Part shown: in pieces, positions 1 to 8,325 of the stretch
How positions within the stretch are numbered: position 1 is the first letter of the stretch
Layout: every line of letters begins with the position of its first letter
Assembly (NCBI GenBank): GCA_009846685.1
Contig: VWVY01000001.1
Span: forward strand, 1 to 64,000
DNA from: Rhizobiales bacterium SYSU XM002
Lineage (GTDB): Bacteria; Pseudomonadota; Alphaproteobacteria; Rhizobiales; Beijerinckiaceae
DNA length: 64,000 nucleotides
Direction: 5' to 3'
Made by a program: the position numbers and the translations under genes
Notes under the pieces: generated by a model
Told to the model about the DNA's origin: nothing
The model's input: only the letters and a program-made list of their open reading frames with translations
Database searches by the model: none

Positions 1-62
1 TCGGCAACAAGACACCCGCCGAGTTCGCCGCACAAATCTATCTGGAAACCAGGGCCGCATAG
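1..62 (+). CDS. IS3-family transposase OrfB, C-terminal end (5' outside window)
   Basis: The last 19 residues of an open frame, ending at TAG 60-62, read GNKTPAEFAAQIYLETRAA, the usual end of the integrase-core OrfB of IS3-family elements (IS407-like group by resemblance). The rest lies before the window, so it cannot be judged whether the copy is intact. The sequence to about 120 ends in TCTCAGGTCA, which resembles the terminal repeat of such elements. An OrfA of the same type is at 7860. Confidence 0.55.
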   Translation, partial: GNKTPAEFAAQIYLETRAA

Positions 63-121
63 GCCCTAAATCAACCCAAGGACTCTCCCCATAACCGGAG
101 GAAAGTCGGGTCTCAGGTCAC

Positions 122-413
122 AAGCGCGAGACCGGCCGCTGGTTGAACAACCCGGCGGAGAATTCGCATCAGCCGGTTCGATGACGGGAGCGGGCGATGC
201 TCCGCTTCAGGCGGATGCAAAGTTTGCAGAAATTCGCCGCCGTTCACGGCTCCATTCACAACCACTTCAACCAGGAACGCCACCTCTCATCCCGGCCTAC
301 ATTCAAGGAACGCCGCACCGCTGCTCTTGCTGAGTGGCGTCAACTTTGCGCGGCCTGAACGATGCCGGGGTAGGGTGCTTTCCGAGACTTTTTTGATTAG
401 TCTGACAGCACCC
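122..413 (+). mobile_element. IS6-family remnant: transposase C-terminus and right end
   Basis: The frame ending at TGA 356-358 encodes the C-terminal part of an IS6-family DDE transposase (RWLNNPAENSHQP, then RRMQSLQKFAAVHGSIHNH). It is broken: an in-frame TGA occurs at 182-184 inside the conserved RRRERAM segment, and the N-terminal two thirds are missing. A right-end inverted repeat (reverse complement begins GGTGCTGTCAGAC) closes at about 412. The adjoining IS3 end suggests IS3 inserted into or recombined with this element. It cannot be active. Closely similar tails occur at 19145-19353. Confidence 0.8.
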
Positions 414-423
414 AAGCGACCGC

Positions 424-1245
424 TTAGTCGGGGAGCAGGGGATAATAGGGCGAAACTGCCGCTGGGTCGGTCTGGCGAAAGAAATCGAGAATCGAGAAGT
501 GGTTGAGGCCGGGAAGCTCCGAGAGCATCGCCGGCAGCCCCGCCGCTGTGCGCGCGGCGGCGTAATCGGCGGATTGCCGGCGAAGTTCGGGCAGTTCGGC
601 ACCGCCGACGATCAGCGAGATCGGCTTGCCGGCATTCGCGAGGCGGTGGATCGGGCTTTGTTCCTTTGCCTCTTCAGGCGTGAGCTGAAGTTTCTCCTGC
701 AGGTAACAATGCTGGATTGGCTCGAGATCGAAGACCCCGGAGATAGACAGGGCGGCATCGACTTCAGGCATTTCCAGCAATCGCGCGGCGAGGTGTCCGC
801 CGGCGGACCAGCCGCTGACGACCAGCGGCCCCGGATGCGCGCGCTTGAGTAGCCGGATCGCCGTCTCGCATTCCGCGACGATCCCGGTGAGACTGGCGTC
901 CGGCGCGAGGGTGTAGCCGATCAACGCGGCATCGAAGCCGAGCGCCATTGGCCCTTCGGCAAGCACGGAAAACATCTCCTTGGCGTTGCGCTGCCAATAG
1001 CCGCCGTGAACGAACACGAGCAGTGGTGTCCCCGCTTTGCCGGCCGAGAACAGGTCAATCTTCTGGCGCGGCGCCGGTCCGTAGGGCCAGTCGAGCCGCG
1101 TGCCGAAGCGCTTGCGGGTGCCTTCCGATAGCGCGGTCAGGTTGGCGAGGGTTTCGGCCGAATGCGAGACGGCGGCCGTGTTGTTGTAGGCGACATCGAG
1201 TGCCGCGCGGGTGAAGCCGTTCCAGACGGGTGGTTCAGGTGTCAT
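424..1245 (-). CDS. Alpha/beta hydrolase, kynurenine-formamidase-like
   Basis: A 273-residue cytoplasmic alpha/beta-hydrolase. Visible signatures are the oxyanion motif HGGYW (near residue 80), the nucleophile elbow GWSAGGH (near 145) and a C-terminal catalytic-His segment GLNHFS. HGGYW with GxSAGGH is typical of the arylformamidase/esterase branch, so amide or formyl-amide hydrolysis is a reasonable family-level guess. Its start overlaps the end of the preceding deacetylase-like gene by 11 bases, making it the last gene of the allophanate-hydrolase/ABC operon. In that setting it may hydrolyse an acyclic amide intermediate (inference). No kynurenine-pathway gene is nearby, so a true tryptophan role is unlikely. 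Confidence 0.75.
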   Translation of the reverse strand: MTPEPPVWNGFTRAALDVAYNNTAAVSHSAETLANLTALSEGTRKRFGTRLDWPYGPAPRQKIDLFSAGKAGTPLLVFVHGGYWQRNAKEMFSVLAEGPMALGFDAALIGYTLAPDASLTGIVAECETAIRLLKRAHPGPLVVSGWSAGGHLAARLLEMPEVDAALSISGVFDLEPIQHCYLQEKLQLTPEEAKEQSPIHRLANAGKPISLIVGGAELPELRRQSADYAAARTAAGLPAMLSELPGLNHFSILDFFRQTDPAAVSPYYPLLPD

Positions 1246-2116
1246 CGCCGGAAGCCTCGTACCATGTCAGGATATCGCGCCCCTGCATCACCGCAAGATC
1301 GCCGCGCGCGAGGAGATCGTCGAGCAGCGCCTCGAAGGCGTCGATCCGGTGCGGAACGCCGGTGATGTAGGGGTGGATGGCGAGGCTCATCACCTTCGCA
1401 CCCCTGCCGGCGGCGACCTCGTGCGCCAGCCTGTCCGCCGTGCGGCGCGCACGGGCCTCAAGCTCGCCGCCGGCGTGATGCTGGATCATCTGCACCGGAA
1501 TATCGTTGAGTTCCACCGTATAGGGCATGGAAAAGACCGTTCCATGCGCTGTCCTGAGCCGGCAGGGGAGATCGTCGATGACGAAATCGGCGATGTAGCG
1601 GATACCGGCCTCCGCGAGGTGGTCCGGGGTCTCCAACGTCTCGGTGAGGCCTGGACCAAGCCAGCCTACGCAAGGCTCGCCTGTGAAGGCGCGGATCGTC
1701 TCGACCGTCTGCCGGATCATCCCACGCTGATCCTCGATCTTGTGCGTCGGCACCTGAACGAAGCCATGGCCCATGAACTCCCAGCCGGCGTCGCGAGCCG
1801 CGCCGGCGACGCGCGGATACGCGGTGCAGACCGAACCGTTGACGGAAAGCGTCGGGCGGATGCCGCGCTTCTCGAAGGCGTCGAGCAGCCGCCAGAAGCC
1901 GGCGCGCATCCCGTATTCATGCCAGGCCCAGTTGGCGATATCCGGTTGCAGGGCGGCGCCCGTCGGCGCGACCAGCACCTGACGCGGCATCGGATTCTCG
2001 ATCAGCCAGTTCTCGACGTTGACGATCGGCCAGAAGATCACCGCCTTGCCGTCCGGCGCCGCGATCGGCTTGCGGTCGATCGACGCGCGATAAGGCAAGC
2101 GTTCGCCGGGGCGCAT
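1235..2116 (-). CDS. Polysaccharide-deacetylase-fold hydrolase, PuuE/allantoinase-like
   Basis: A 293-residue protein of the NodB/polysaccharide-deacetylase superfamily. It lacks a signal peptide and resembles the cytosolic PuuE (metal-independent allantoinase) branch: an N-terminal NVENW segment, the central EFMGHGFVQ strand, and GWLGPGLTET as in the substrate loop of that group. The ATG at 2116 overlaps the ATPase stop (ATGA), so translation is coupled; a longer in-frame extension upstream is an antisense-like artefact of high GC. PuuE opens the ring of the cyclic ureide allantoin. With allophanate hydrolase in the same operon, ring opening of a ureide or related cyclic amide is the likeliest role, substrate unknown. 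Confidence 0.75.
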   Translation of the reverse strand: MRPGERLPYRASIDRKPIAAPDGKAVIFWPIVNVENWLIENPMPRQVLVAPTGAALQPDIANWAWHEYGMRAGFWRLLDAFEKRGIRPTLSVNGSVCTAYPRVAGAARDAGWEFMGHGFVQVPTHKIEDQRGMIRQTVETIRAFTGEPCVGWLGPGLTETLETPDHLAEAGIRYIADFVIDDLPCRLRTAHGTVFSMPYTVELNDIPVQMIQHHAGGELEARARRTADRLAHEVAAGRGAKVMSLAIHPYITGVPHRIDAFEALLDDLLARGDLAVMQGRDILTWYEASGDDT

Positions 2117-2901
2117 CAGGCGGCCTTCTTGCCGTGGTGCGAGTGCAGCTTCGCCGAGAGTTCGCGCCGGATTTCGTTGAACTCGGGCGAAGCGACGTCG
2201 CGCGGGCGCGGCAGGGTCAGGCGGTTGTCGCTCTCGATCCGTCCCGGTCCCGGGGACATCACCACCACGCGGTCGGCGAGGAAGATCGCTTCCTCGATGG
2301 CGTGGGTCACGAAGACGACCGTGAGCTTCGTGCGCTGCCAGATGTCGAGCAACTCGTCCTGCAGGCGCTCGCGCGTCATTGCGTCGAGCGCGCCGAACGG
2401 CTCGTCCATCAGCACGAGTTCGGCGTCGTTCGCGAGCACGCGGGCGATGGCGACACGCTGGCGCATGCCGCCCGAAAGCTGGTGCGGGTAAGCATCGGCG
2501 AACTTCTGGAGGCCGACCATCTCGATGAAGCGGTCGCAGATGTCCTTCACCTCCGCGGTTGAACGGCCTAGCGACTTCGGTCCGAAGGCGATGTTGTTGC
2601 GCACCGAGAGCCAGGGGAACAGCGCGTAATCCTGAAACACCATGCCCCGGCTCGGGCCGGGTTCGTCGATCGGCTTGCCCCACATCAGCGCCTCGCCCGA
2701 TGTCGGCTGCTCGAAGCCCGCCATGATACGCAGCAGGGTGGATTTGCCGCAGCCGGAGGCGCCAATCAGGCAGATGAATTCGCCCTTGCAGATCTGCAGG
2801 TTGGCACCGGAGAGCGCCTGAATTTTCTGGTCGCCGAAAGTGAAGGACTTCGACACGTCGCGGATGTCGATGATCGGCAGTGGTTGGTTGGTTTCAGCCA
2901 T
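2116..2901 (-). CDS. ABC transporter ATP-binding protein (SsuB/TauB/NrtD family)
   Basis: A 261-residue ATPase with Walker A GASGCGKST (near residue 48), Q-loop, signature LSGGMRQR, Walker B VLMDEPFGALD and the H-loop TH. It belongs to the nitrate/sulfonate/taurine/pyrimidine-precursor importer family. It overlaps the permease gene by 8 bases and the deacetylase gene by an ATGA, so all are co-translated. It energises uptake of the unknown N-containing substrate of this operon. The family does not allow the substrate to be named; NMT1-type partners include both sulfonates and thiamine pyrimidine precursors. Confidence 0.92.
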   Translation of the reverse strand: MAETNQPLPIIDIRDVSKSFTFGDQKIQALSGANLQICKGEFICLIGASGCGKSTLLRIMAGFEQPTSGEALMWGKPIDEPGPSRGMVFQDYALFPWLSVRNNIAFGPKSLGRSTAEVKDICDRFIEMVGLQKFADAYPHQLSGGMRQRVAIARVLANDAELVLMDEPFGALDAMTRERLQDELLDIWQRTKLTVVFVTHAIEEAIFLADRVVVMSPGPGRIESDNRLTLPRPRDVASPEFNEIRRELSAKLHSHHGKKAA

Positions 2902-3718
2902 GGTGGGTCGGGCTCCAGCGCAGGAGGTAATTGCCGAGCATCATCACCAGCCGGTCGGAGATATAGCCGACCACACCGATGACGATCATGCCACAGATGA
3001 CGAGCTCGGTGCGCGAGAGCGTCCGCCCGTCCATGATCACCGCGCCGAGTCCCTGCGGCACGCCCGTCATTTCGCCAACCACGATGACAAACCAGGCAAG
3101 GCCGAGGCCGAGCCTCAGCCCGGTGAAGATCGAGGGAAGGGCCGCGGGCAGCACCACGCGGAAGAATTGCGCGTTGCCGCGGCAGCCGAGCATAGAAGCG
3201 GCTTCGAAGAGCTTGGGATCGACATTCTTCACCCCGAAAATCGTGTTGAGAAGAATGGGATAGAACGATCCGAGAAAGACCAGCGAAAAGGCCGATTTCG
3301 CGCCCAGCCCGAACAGGATCATCGAGAGTGGCAGCCAGGCCGTCACCGGAATTGGGCGCATGAGTTGAAAGAACGGATCGAGCGTCGCCCGCGCGAGCGG
3401 AATGCGCCCGATCAGCATGCCAATCGGCAGCGCGAACAGCGCCGCGAGCAGGAAGCCGCCATAGACCCGTCCCATCGAGGCAAGGAGGTGAATGTGCAGC
3501 GTCGCAGAGAACGCGTCGTCATAGATGCCGCCGAACGCGAAATCACGCATGTATTCGGCGGTTTCCGCCGGGCTGGGGATCAGCCGCGTCCAGTTGCGTG
3601 TCGTCGCGACGTGCCAAAGGAGCAGCAGCGCGCCCGGCACCACCAACGCCAGCGCGGTGCTCTTAAGCCTCGCGAACCAGCGCAGCGAAGTCGTCGGGAG
3701 GACCGTGGTATCGGACAT
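2894..3718 (-). CDS. ABC transporter permease (SsuC/TauC type)
   Basis: A 274-residue inner-membrane permease with about six hydrophobic segments and the EAA-type cytoplasmic loop (EAASMLGCRGNAQFFRVVLPAA reduced: EAAS...LG...FRVVLPAALP) that docks the ATPase. Starts at ATG 3718, 62 bases after the binding-protein gene. Together with the neighbouring binding protein and ATPase it forms one importer. Confidence 0.92.
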   Translation of the reverse strand: MSDTTVLPTTSLRWFARLKSTALALVVPGALLLLWHVATTRNWTRLIPSPAETAEYMRDFAFGGIYDDAFSATLHIHLLASMGRVYGGFLLAALFALPIGMLIGRIPLARATLDPFFQLMRPIPVTAWLPLSMILFGLGAKSAFSLVFLGSFYPILLNTIFGVKNVDPKLFEAASMLGCRGNAQFFRVVLPAALPSIFTGLRLGLGLAWFVIVVGEMTGVPQGLGAVIMDGRTLSRTELVICGMIVIGVVGYISDRLVMMLGNYLLRWSPTHHG

Positions 3719-3780
3719 GCCAGGCTCCTTTCGGGGCAGGACGCCGCGGAAGTGTCAGGGCTCCCGCGGCGGTTGCGAGA

Positions 3781-4737
3781 TCAGGACGCGGCGACGGCGT
3801 TCGAGAAGCTCGGGTTGAGGAACTTGTCGAATTCTGGCAGGCGGCGGATCTGCTTGAGCGCCAGCATCTGCTCGGCGTAAGTCCGCGATTGCTTGAGCAC
3901 GGTCTCGTCGAGCTTCCAGGTGTATTCGACGTTGTCCGCCGCGAGCGCGTTCTCGACCGCCGCCTTGTTGGCGCCGAGCTTAGCGACCGTCATCTCGGCG
4001 ACCGCAGCCTTGTCCTTCATCATGAACTCCGAGGCCTTGCGATGGACGCCGAGCATGGTTTTGACGAGGTCGGGGTCCTTGGCGATCATGTCCTCGGAGG
4101 TCGCGAAGATCATGTTCAGGCCACCCATCGCCGTGCCGTAGGGGTATTCGACGAGCTGGCCGACGCCGCTCGAAAGCGAAAGGCCGGGGCCCGGTTCGGC
4201 GCCGACATAGGCGTCGATGTCGCCGCGCGAGAGCATGGCATGCATCTCGCCGAAGGGGACGCGCGTCGCCACCACATCCTTGATCGACATGCCTTCGAGG
4301 CGCAGGCGTTCCATGATGAAAACTTCTTGCGTCGAGCCCGGCCAGATGCCGACCTTCTTGCCTTTGAGATCCTTGACAGTTTTGATCTCGGAGCCCTTCT
4401 TTGCGATCACGCCCATGCCCTTGTTGCAGAACGCGCCGACGACGACCACCGGCTCACCCGCCGCTGCGCCGAGCGTCGCCGCCGCGATTCCGAAGGCGCC
4501 GAAATCAACCGACTTCGTCACGACGGCGTTCTTGCCGTCGGTCGGGCTGTCGAAGGTGATGATCTCGATCTTGAGGTTTGAGGGCGCGAATTTTTCGTAG
4601 AAGTGAGGGGTCATCGAGTGGATGAGCCGCAGCGAACCCATCTTTACAGTGCGGGTCTGCGCCCGGAGCACGCTCGGCATGGCAATGAGGCCGAGCCCGG
4701 CACCGGCGCTGGCAATGATTTGACGACGATTGATCAT
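3781..4737 (-). CDS. ABC transporter substrate-binding protein, NMT1/SsuA-like
   Basis: A 318-residue periplasmic binding protein. The N-terminus NRRQIIASAGAGLGLIAMP carries a twin-arginine-like signal followed by the cleavage region VLRAQ. The mature part shows family hallmarks: TFDSPTDGKNAVVTKSVDFGAFG, LKGKKVGIWPGS, and the RGDIDAYVGAEP motif. NMT1/THI5-like proteins bind small planar heterocycles or sulfonates. Placed directly after the split allophanate hydrolase, it probably captures a nitrogen-rich compound that is degraded to allophanate (inference). The start is supported by GAGGA about 9 bases upstream. Confidence 0.88.
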   Translation of the reverse strand: MINRRQIIASAGAGLGLIAMPSVLRAQTRTVKMGSLRLIHSMTPHFYEKFAPSNLKIEIITFDSPTDGKNAVVTKSVDFGAFGIAAATLGAAAGEPVVVVGAFCNKGMGVIAKKGSEIKTVKDLKGKKVGIWPGSTQEVFIMERLRLEGMSIKDVVATRVPFGEMHAMLSRGDIDAYVGAEPGPGLSLSSGVGQLVEYPYGTAMGGLNMIFATSEDMIAKDPDLVKTMLGVHRKASEFMMKDKAAVAEMTVAKLGANKAAVENALAADNVEYTWKLDETVLKQSRTYAEQMLALKQIRRLPEFDKFLNPSFSNAVAAS

Positions 4738-4779
4738 GGTGTGTCCTCGCTGTTGGCGTGAGAGTTCTGGGCAGGCGTG

Positions 4780-5184
4780 TCAGGAAGAAAGGCTGGCGAT
4801 GTAGGTCCGCCAGCCGCCGAAATGGGAAATGTCGGAAGCGCCCTTCAGCCCTTCCGGCTCGACCAGGAAGCCCTTGGGCGTCGTGCCGTCGGCAAGCCGC
4901 AGTGTGCCGATGCAAAGCGGTGCGGGCACGCCGGCAACAAAGGTGCCGAACCCTGCCGGCGGCAGCGCCCAGACCTCGACCGCGATGGCGTGGCCTTGCC
5001 CTTCCGCGACCCGCAGCAGGCCCGGCCGCTTCGGCGGTCCGCCCGGCAGGGCGCTCAGCGTGTAGGATTTCTCGGTCTCGCCCTTGCGCACCAGCACGCC
5101 GCCGCGCGAGGTCAGTTCGCCGTTGAGGGGCATGCCGGAGAGATGCGCGCCGACGACCGCAATTTCGATGGAAGCGTCGTTCAT
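4780..5184 (-). CDS. atzF: Allophanate hydrolase C-terminal domain, separate gene
   Basis: A 134-residue protein equal to the C-terminal domain of AtzF/DUR1,2-type allophanate hydrolases. Recognisable parts are the opening IAVVGAHLSGMPLNGEL, a central LRVAEGQGHAIAVEVWALP, and LRLADGTTPKGFLVEPEG. In fused enzymes this domain handles decarboxylation of the N-carboxyurea intermediate made by the amidase domain. Here its ATG overlaps the amidase-domain stop (ATGA at 5181-5184), so the two halves are translationally coupled. Their lengths sum to about 590 residues, the usual length of one AtzF. A clean ATGA and start argue for real gene fission rather than sequencing error, though a frameshift cannot be excluded. 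Confidence 0.85.
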   Translation of the reverse strand: MNDASIEIAVVGAHLSGMPLNGELTSRGGVLVRKGETEKSYTLSALPGGPPKRPGLLRVAEGQGHAIAVEVWALPPAGFGTFVAGVPAPLCIGTLRLADGTTPKGFLVEPEGLKGASDISHFGGWRTYIASLSS

Positions 5185-6551
5185 CAGGCGGCCTCGTTGG
5201 CTGGAATGGCGGCGCGTCCGCCGACACCGGGGAAGAATCGGGCGCCGAATGCGGCAAGGCGATGATCGCTCCCGCGCGGCGCGATGAGGGTGATGCCGGC
5301 CGGAAATCCGTCGGCCCGGAACGGCCCCGGCACCGCGAGCGCGGCAAGGTCGAGCAGGTTGACGAAGTTGGTGTAGGTTCCGAGCCTGGAATTGGGGCCG
5401 ATAGGGTCCGCTTCGAGGTCCGCAAGCGTCGGCGCAATGGGGGCGGTCGGCACGACCAGCGCGTCGATGGCCTGCCAAACGGGCTCGGTCCGGCGCTTCA
5501 GCGCGGCGAGGCGGTAGAGCGCCTCGAAGGTATCGGTCGCGGAGAGGCCGTCGGCCTTGGCGAGAATAGCACGCGTGACGGGGTGCATCGCATCCGGCTG
5601 CGTATCCATGAATGCACGGACGGCGGCGCGCCGTTCGGCCACCCACGGGCCTTCGTAGAGCAGTCGTGCGACCTCGAAGAAGGCCGACATGTCGATCTCA
5701 CGCAGCGTTACGCCGAGTGGTTCGATCTGCGCCAGTGCGGCCTCGAACACTGCCTCCATCAGGCTGTCGCCAAAGAACATGCGATCCGCCTTGCGTGGCA
5801 CGCCGATCACGCGCAGCGGACGGGGTTCGGCCTGTGCGACCGGGCGTGAATAGGGGTCGTCCGCGTCGAAACCTGCCGCCACGTCGAAAACGATGCGTGC
5901 ATCCGTGACCGTCGTGGCGAACACTGAGACGCAGTCGAGCGTGCGGCAGGCCGGCACCACACCCCGCGTCGAGAGCGCGCCGAGGCTTGGCTTGAGGCCG
6001 ACGAGGTTGTTCAGGCCCGCCGGCACGCGTCCTGAACCGGCCGTGTCCGTCCCAAGCGAGAAACTCGCGAGCCCCTGCGCCACCGCAATCGCCGACCCGG
6101 AACTGGAACCGCCCGGCACGATCTTGGCATCGAAGGCGTTCCGGGGGATCGGGTAGGGCGAGCGCACACCGACGAGCCCGGTCGCGAACTGGTCGAGATT
6201 GGCCTTGCCAGTAACGATGGCGCCCGCAGCCTTGAGACGCGCGACGACTGGCGCATCCTCGCGAGGCGCATAGGAGTATGTGGGGCAGGCGGCCGTGGTC
6301 GGGCAGCCAGCGACGTCGATGTTGTCCTTCACGGCGAAGGGCACGCCCCAGAGCGGATAGGCGAGCGGGTCGAAAGCCGGCAACGCCGCAAGGGCAGCGT
6401 CGATCTCGGCCGAGGTCGACAGATGGATATAGATGCCATCATCGCCCAGCGCCGCCTGCCGTGCAGAAAGCAAATCGAACACCGCGCGCGGCGAGCCGCC
6501 CTTGCCGTAGAAGGCGTGAAGCGAGGCGATATCGAGCGATCCCCTGTCCAT
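5184..6551 (-). CDS. atzF: Allophanate hydrolase, amidase-signature domain
   Basis: A 455-residue amidase-signature protein. The Ser-cisSer-Lys triad is visible: Lys75 in AVKDNIDVAG, Ser149 in PGGSSSGSA, Ser173 in GTDTAGSGR. The fold continues to PAGITLIAPRGSDHRLAA, as in allophanate hydrolases, then stops where the C-terminal domain should begin; that domain is the next, overlapping gene. It hydrolyses allophanate (urea-1-carboxylate) towards ammonia and CO2 in the cytoplasm. I chose ATG 6551 (GGAG upstream) rather than the longer TTG at 6587, because a sigma-54 promoter at 6588-6603 places transcription initiation near 6577, downstream of that TTG. Confidence 0.9.
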   Translation of the reverse strand: MDRGSLDIASLHAFYGKGGSPRAVFDLLSARQAALGDDGIYIHLSTSAEIDAALAALPAFDPLAYPLWGVPFAVKDNIDVAGCPTTAACPTYSYAPREDAPVVARLKAAGAIVTGKANLDQFATGLVGVRSPYPIPRNAFDAKIVPGGSSSGSAIAVAQGLASFSLGTDTAGSGRVPAGLNNLVGLKPSLGALSTRGVVPACRTLDCVSVFATTVTDARIVFDVAAGFDADDPYSRPVAQAEPRPLRVIGVPRKADRMFFGDSLMEAVFEAALAQIEPLGVTLREIDMSAFFEVARLLYEGPWVAERRAAVRAFMDTQPDAMHPVTRAILAKADGLSATDTFEALYRLAALKRRTEPVWQAIDALVVPTAPIAPTLADLEADPIGPNSRLGTYTNFVNLLDLAALAVPGPFRADGFPAGITLIAPRGSDHRLAAFGARFFPGVGGRAAIPANEAA

Positions 6552-6587
6552 CGGCTCCGTTGCCCCTCCCTTGGTCGAAAGGAGCAA

Positions 6588-6603
6588 TGCAAGGGTGGTG
6601 CCA
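6588..6603 (-). promoter_or_regulatory. Sigma-54 (-24/-12) promoter of the atzF operon
   Basis: On the minus strand this reads TGGCACCACCCTTGCA, an exact match to the RpoN consensus TGGCAC-N5-TTGCW with GG and GC separated by 10 bases. Predicted initiation is near 6577, giving a leader of roughly 26 bases before the chosen ATG at 6551. It implies activation by an enhancer-binding protein, for example under nitrogen limitation. Confidence 0.75.
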
Positions 6604-6689
6604 GCCCGAGGATGGCCGAATTCCCGGGGATTCCCGGCGGGAGGGGCCCCGGAATGCCGGCCTAATTGTATGCAGAAGCGGATATCAGC

Positions 6690-7376
6690 CTATTTTTCGG
6701 GCAGATCGCGCGATTTGTGATCCTGGTTCAATCCTGCCAGCGTCGTCTGCGTTTCGGCGAGATGGCGGCGCATCACCCCGGCTGCCGTTGCCCCGTCGCC
6801 GCGCAGGATCGCCTCCAGAATCTCCCCGTGCTCGCGATGCGATTGGGTAAGGCGTGCCGGCGCCTCAAGCTGCACGCCGCGGTGCGGTGCGAGGCGATCG
6901 CGCGTCAGAGTCGCCAGCTCTTCGAGATAGGAATTTCCGGTTCCGCGATAGATCAGCGCATGAAACTCGACGTTCGCGACGCGATATGCGGTGACGTTGC
7001 CGTCCCGGACGTTTTCTGCCATCGCTTCGTGCTGCGCTTCGAGCGCGGCTCGTTCGGCGGAGCGCATTGACACGGCCGCGCGAGCGGCGCAGAGCGCCTC
7101 CAACTCCGCCATCACATCGAACATATCCTCGAGCCGCCGCGCGTCCAGCCGCGCGACCTGCGGCGCGCGATGGGGGCGCAAGGCGATCAGCCCGCTCGCC
7201 GCCATCTGCCGGAGCGCCTCGCGCACCGGCGTTCGCGACGCCCCGAATTCGCGCGCGAGGCAGGTTTCGTCCAGTGGCATACCCGGTTCGAGCCGACCGC
7301 TGACAATCTGTTGCGTGAGGTCATTGACGATCGCCTCCGCCAGAGTCCCGTTCTTCGTAAGGGCCTTCCGCGTCAT
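6690..7376 (-). CDS. GntR-family regulator (FadR subfamily, FCD domain)
   Basis: A 228-residue transcription factor. An N-terminal winged helix-turn-helix (residues ~10-75: GMPLDETCLAREFGASRTPVREALRQM) is followed by an all-helical FCD effector domain with metal-site-type histidines (EFHALIYRGTGNSYL, HREHGEIL). It lies upstream of and in the same direction as atzF, 100-odd bases away, and probably controls that operon in response to a carboxylic or amide metabolite (inference). The atzF gene has its own sigma-54 promoter, so the regulator could repress it or act independently. Confidence 0.88.
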   Translation of the reverse strand: MTRKALTKNGTLAEAIVNDLTQQIVSGRLEPGMPLDETCLAREFGASRTPVREALRQMAASGLIALRPHRAPQVARLDARRLEDMFDVMAELEALCAARAAVSMRSAERAALEAQHEAMAENVRDGNVTAYRVANVEFHALIYRGTGNSYLEELATLTRDRLAPHRGVQLEAPARLTQSHREHGEILEAILRGDGATAAGVMRRHLAETQTTLAGLNQDHKSRDLPEK

Positions 7377-7444
7377 GCTGCCTCCCTGAGGCCGGTACGT
7401 CGCCGGCCTTTTCGATGTAAGAGCAAAAGCGACGCCAAATTCCT

Positions 7445-7850
7445 GGCACTGTCAGAAGAAGGCAACGTCAGAGGAAAATCGGCTTGGGGTCGGGCAGGGT
7501 AGGGGTACCCTCGGAGCCATGCCGAACGCCCGCATTTTCCGATACTTCAAGACCTCGTCTGAGATCATCCGTCTCGCGGTGATGATGTACGTTCGATACC
7601 CGCTGTCGTTGCGGAATGTCGAAGACCTGCTGCATGAGCGGGGTATCGATATCACGCATGAGACAGTGCGGTTCTGGTGGAACCGGTTCGGGACGATTTT
7701 CGCTGCCGAGATCCGACGAAGCCGCGTTCAGGCCATGCGATCATTCCAGCATCGACGCTGGCACCTTGATGAGGTCTTTGTGACGATCAACGGAGAGCGG
7801 CACTACCTCTGGCGGGCCGTCGATCACGAAGGCGAAGTACTTGATCCATC
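7445..7850 (+). mobile_element. IS6-family remnant: left end and transposase N-terminus
   Basis: A left terminal repeat begins at 7445 with GGCACTGTCAGAAG. From ATG 7519 the frame gives the N-terminal ~110 residues of an IS6-family transposase (RYPLSLRNVEDLLHERGIDI, WHLDEVFVTINGERHYLWRA, DHEGEVL), including the first catalytic Asp in HLDEV. The IS6 frame loses similarity after DHEGEVL (about 7845) where IS3 sequence begins. Remaining DDE residues are absent, so it is dead. The stretch GTCAGAGGAAAATCGGCTTG at 7467-7486 recurs at 38060. Confidence 0.82.
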
Positions 7851-7859
7851 CGCACTGAA

Positions 7860-8135
7860 TTGGTCCACCTTCCCGAAGAGATCGTCGCGAAGCTGCGACA
7901 GGTCGATGTCCTGGTTTCGCAGGGCAAATCCGTCGCCGATTCCGTGCGCGATATTGGCGTGACGGAGGTCACGTATTACCGCGGGCGGCAGGAGTTCGGC
8001 GGGCTGAAGAGTGATCAGGTCAAGCGGATGAAGGACCTTGAGGCGGAAAATGCCCGGCTTCGGCGCGCCGTCTCCGCCACTCACCCCCTCAAGAAGGCTC
8101 GGTTCGCTGATGCGCCGCGCAAACGGCGGGAATGA
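7860..8135 (+). pseudogene. IS3-family OrfA, truncated
   Basis: From TTG 7860 the frame encodes the HTH OrfA of an IS3 (IS407-like) element: PEEIVAKLRQVDVLVSQGKS, VTYYRGRQEFGGLKSDQ, and the leucine-zipper-like DLEAENARLRRAVS. After RRAVS (about 8073) the normal LTLDKLILKEA tail is replaced by unrelated sequence, and no OrfB follows. It therefore is a 5' fragment joined to foreign DNA. It abuts the truncated IS6 element, mirroring the IS3-end/IS6-tail junction at 1-130. Confidence 0.75.
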
Positions 8136-8325
8136 GGCGGCTTTTGCGGCTGACGGGAAGGTCGGTCAGATCGTGACCGGTCACCTAGCCGCGCACGAAG
8201 TCCTCCAACCCGATCAGCGCCATCATTTGAATGGGCAACTAGTTGACTGAACAAGGAGAGGACGACTGGCAGGGTCGCGAAGCCTGCGTTGAGCGTGAAC
8301 TCGGCGCGCTCAATAAGGATGGCTC

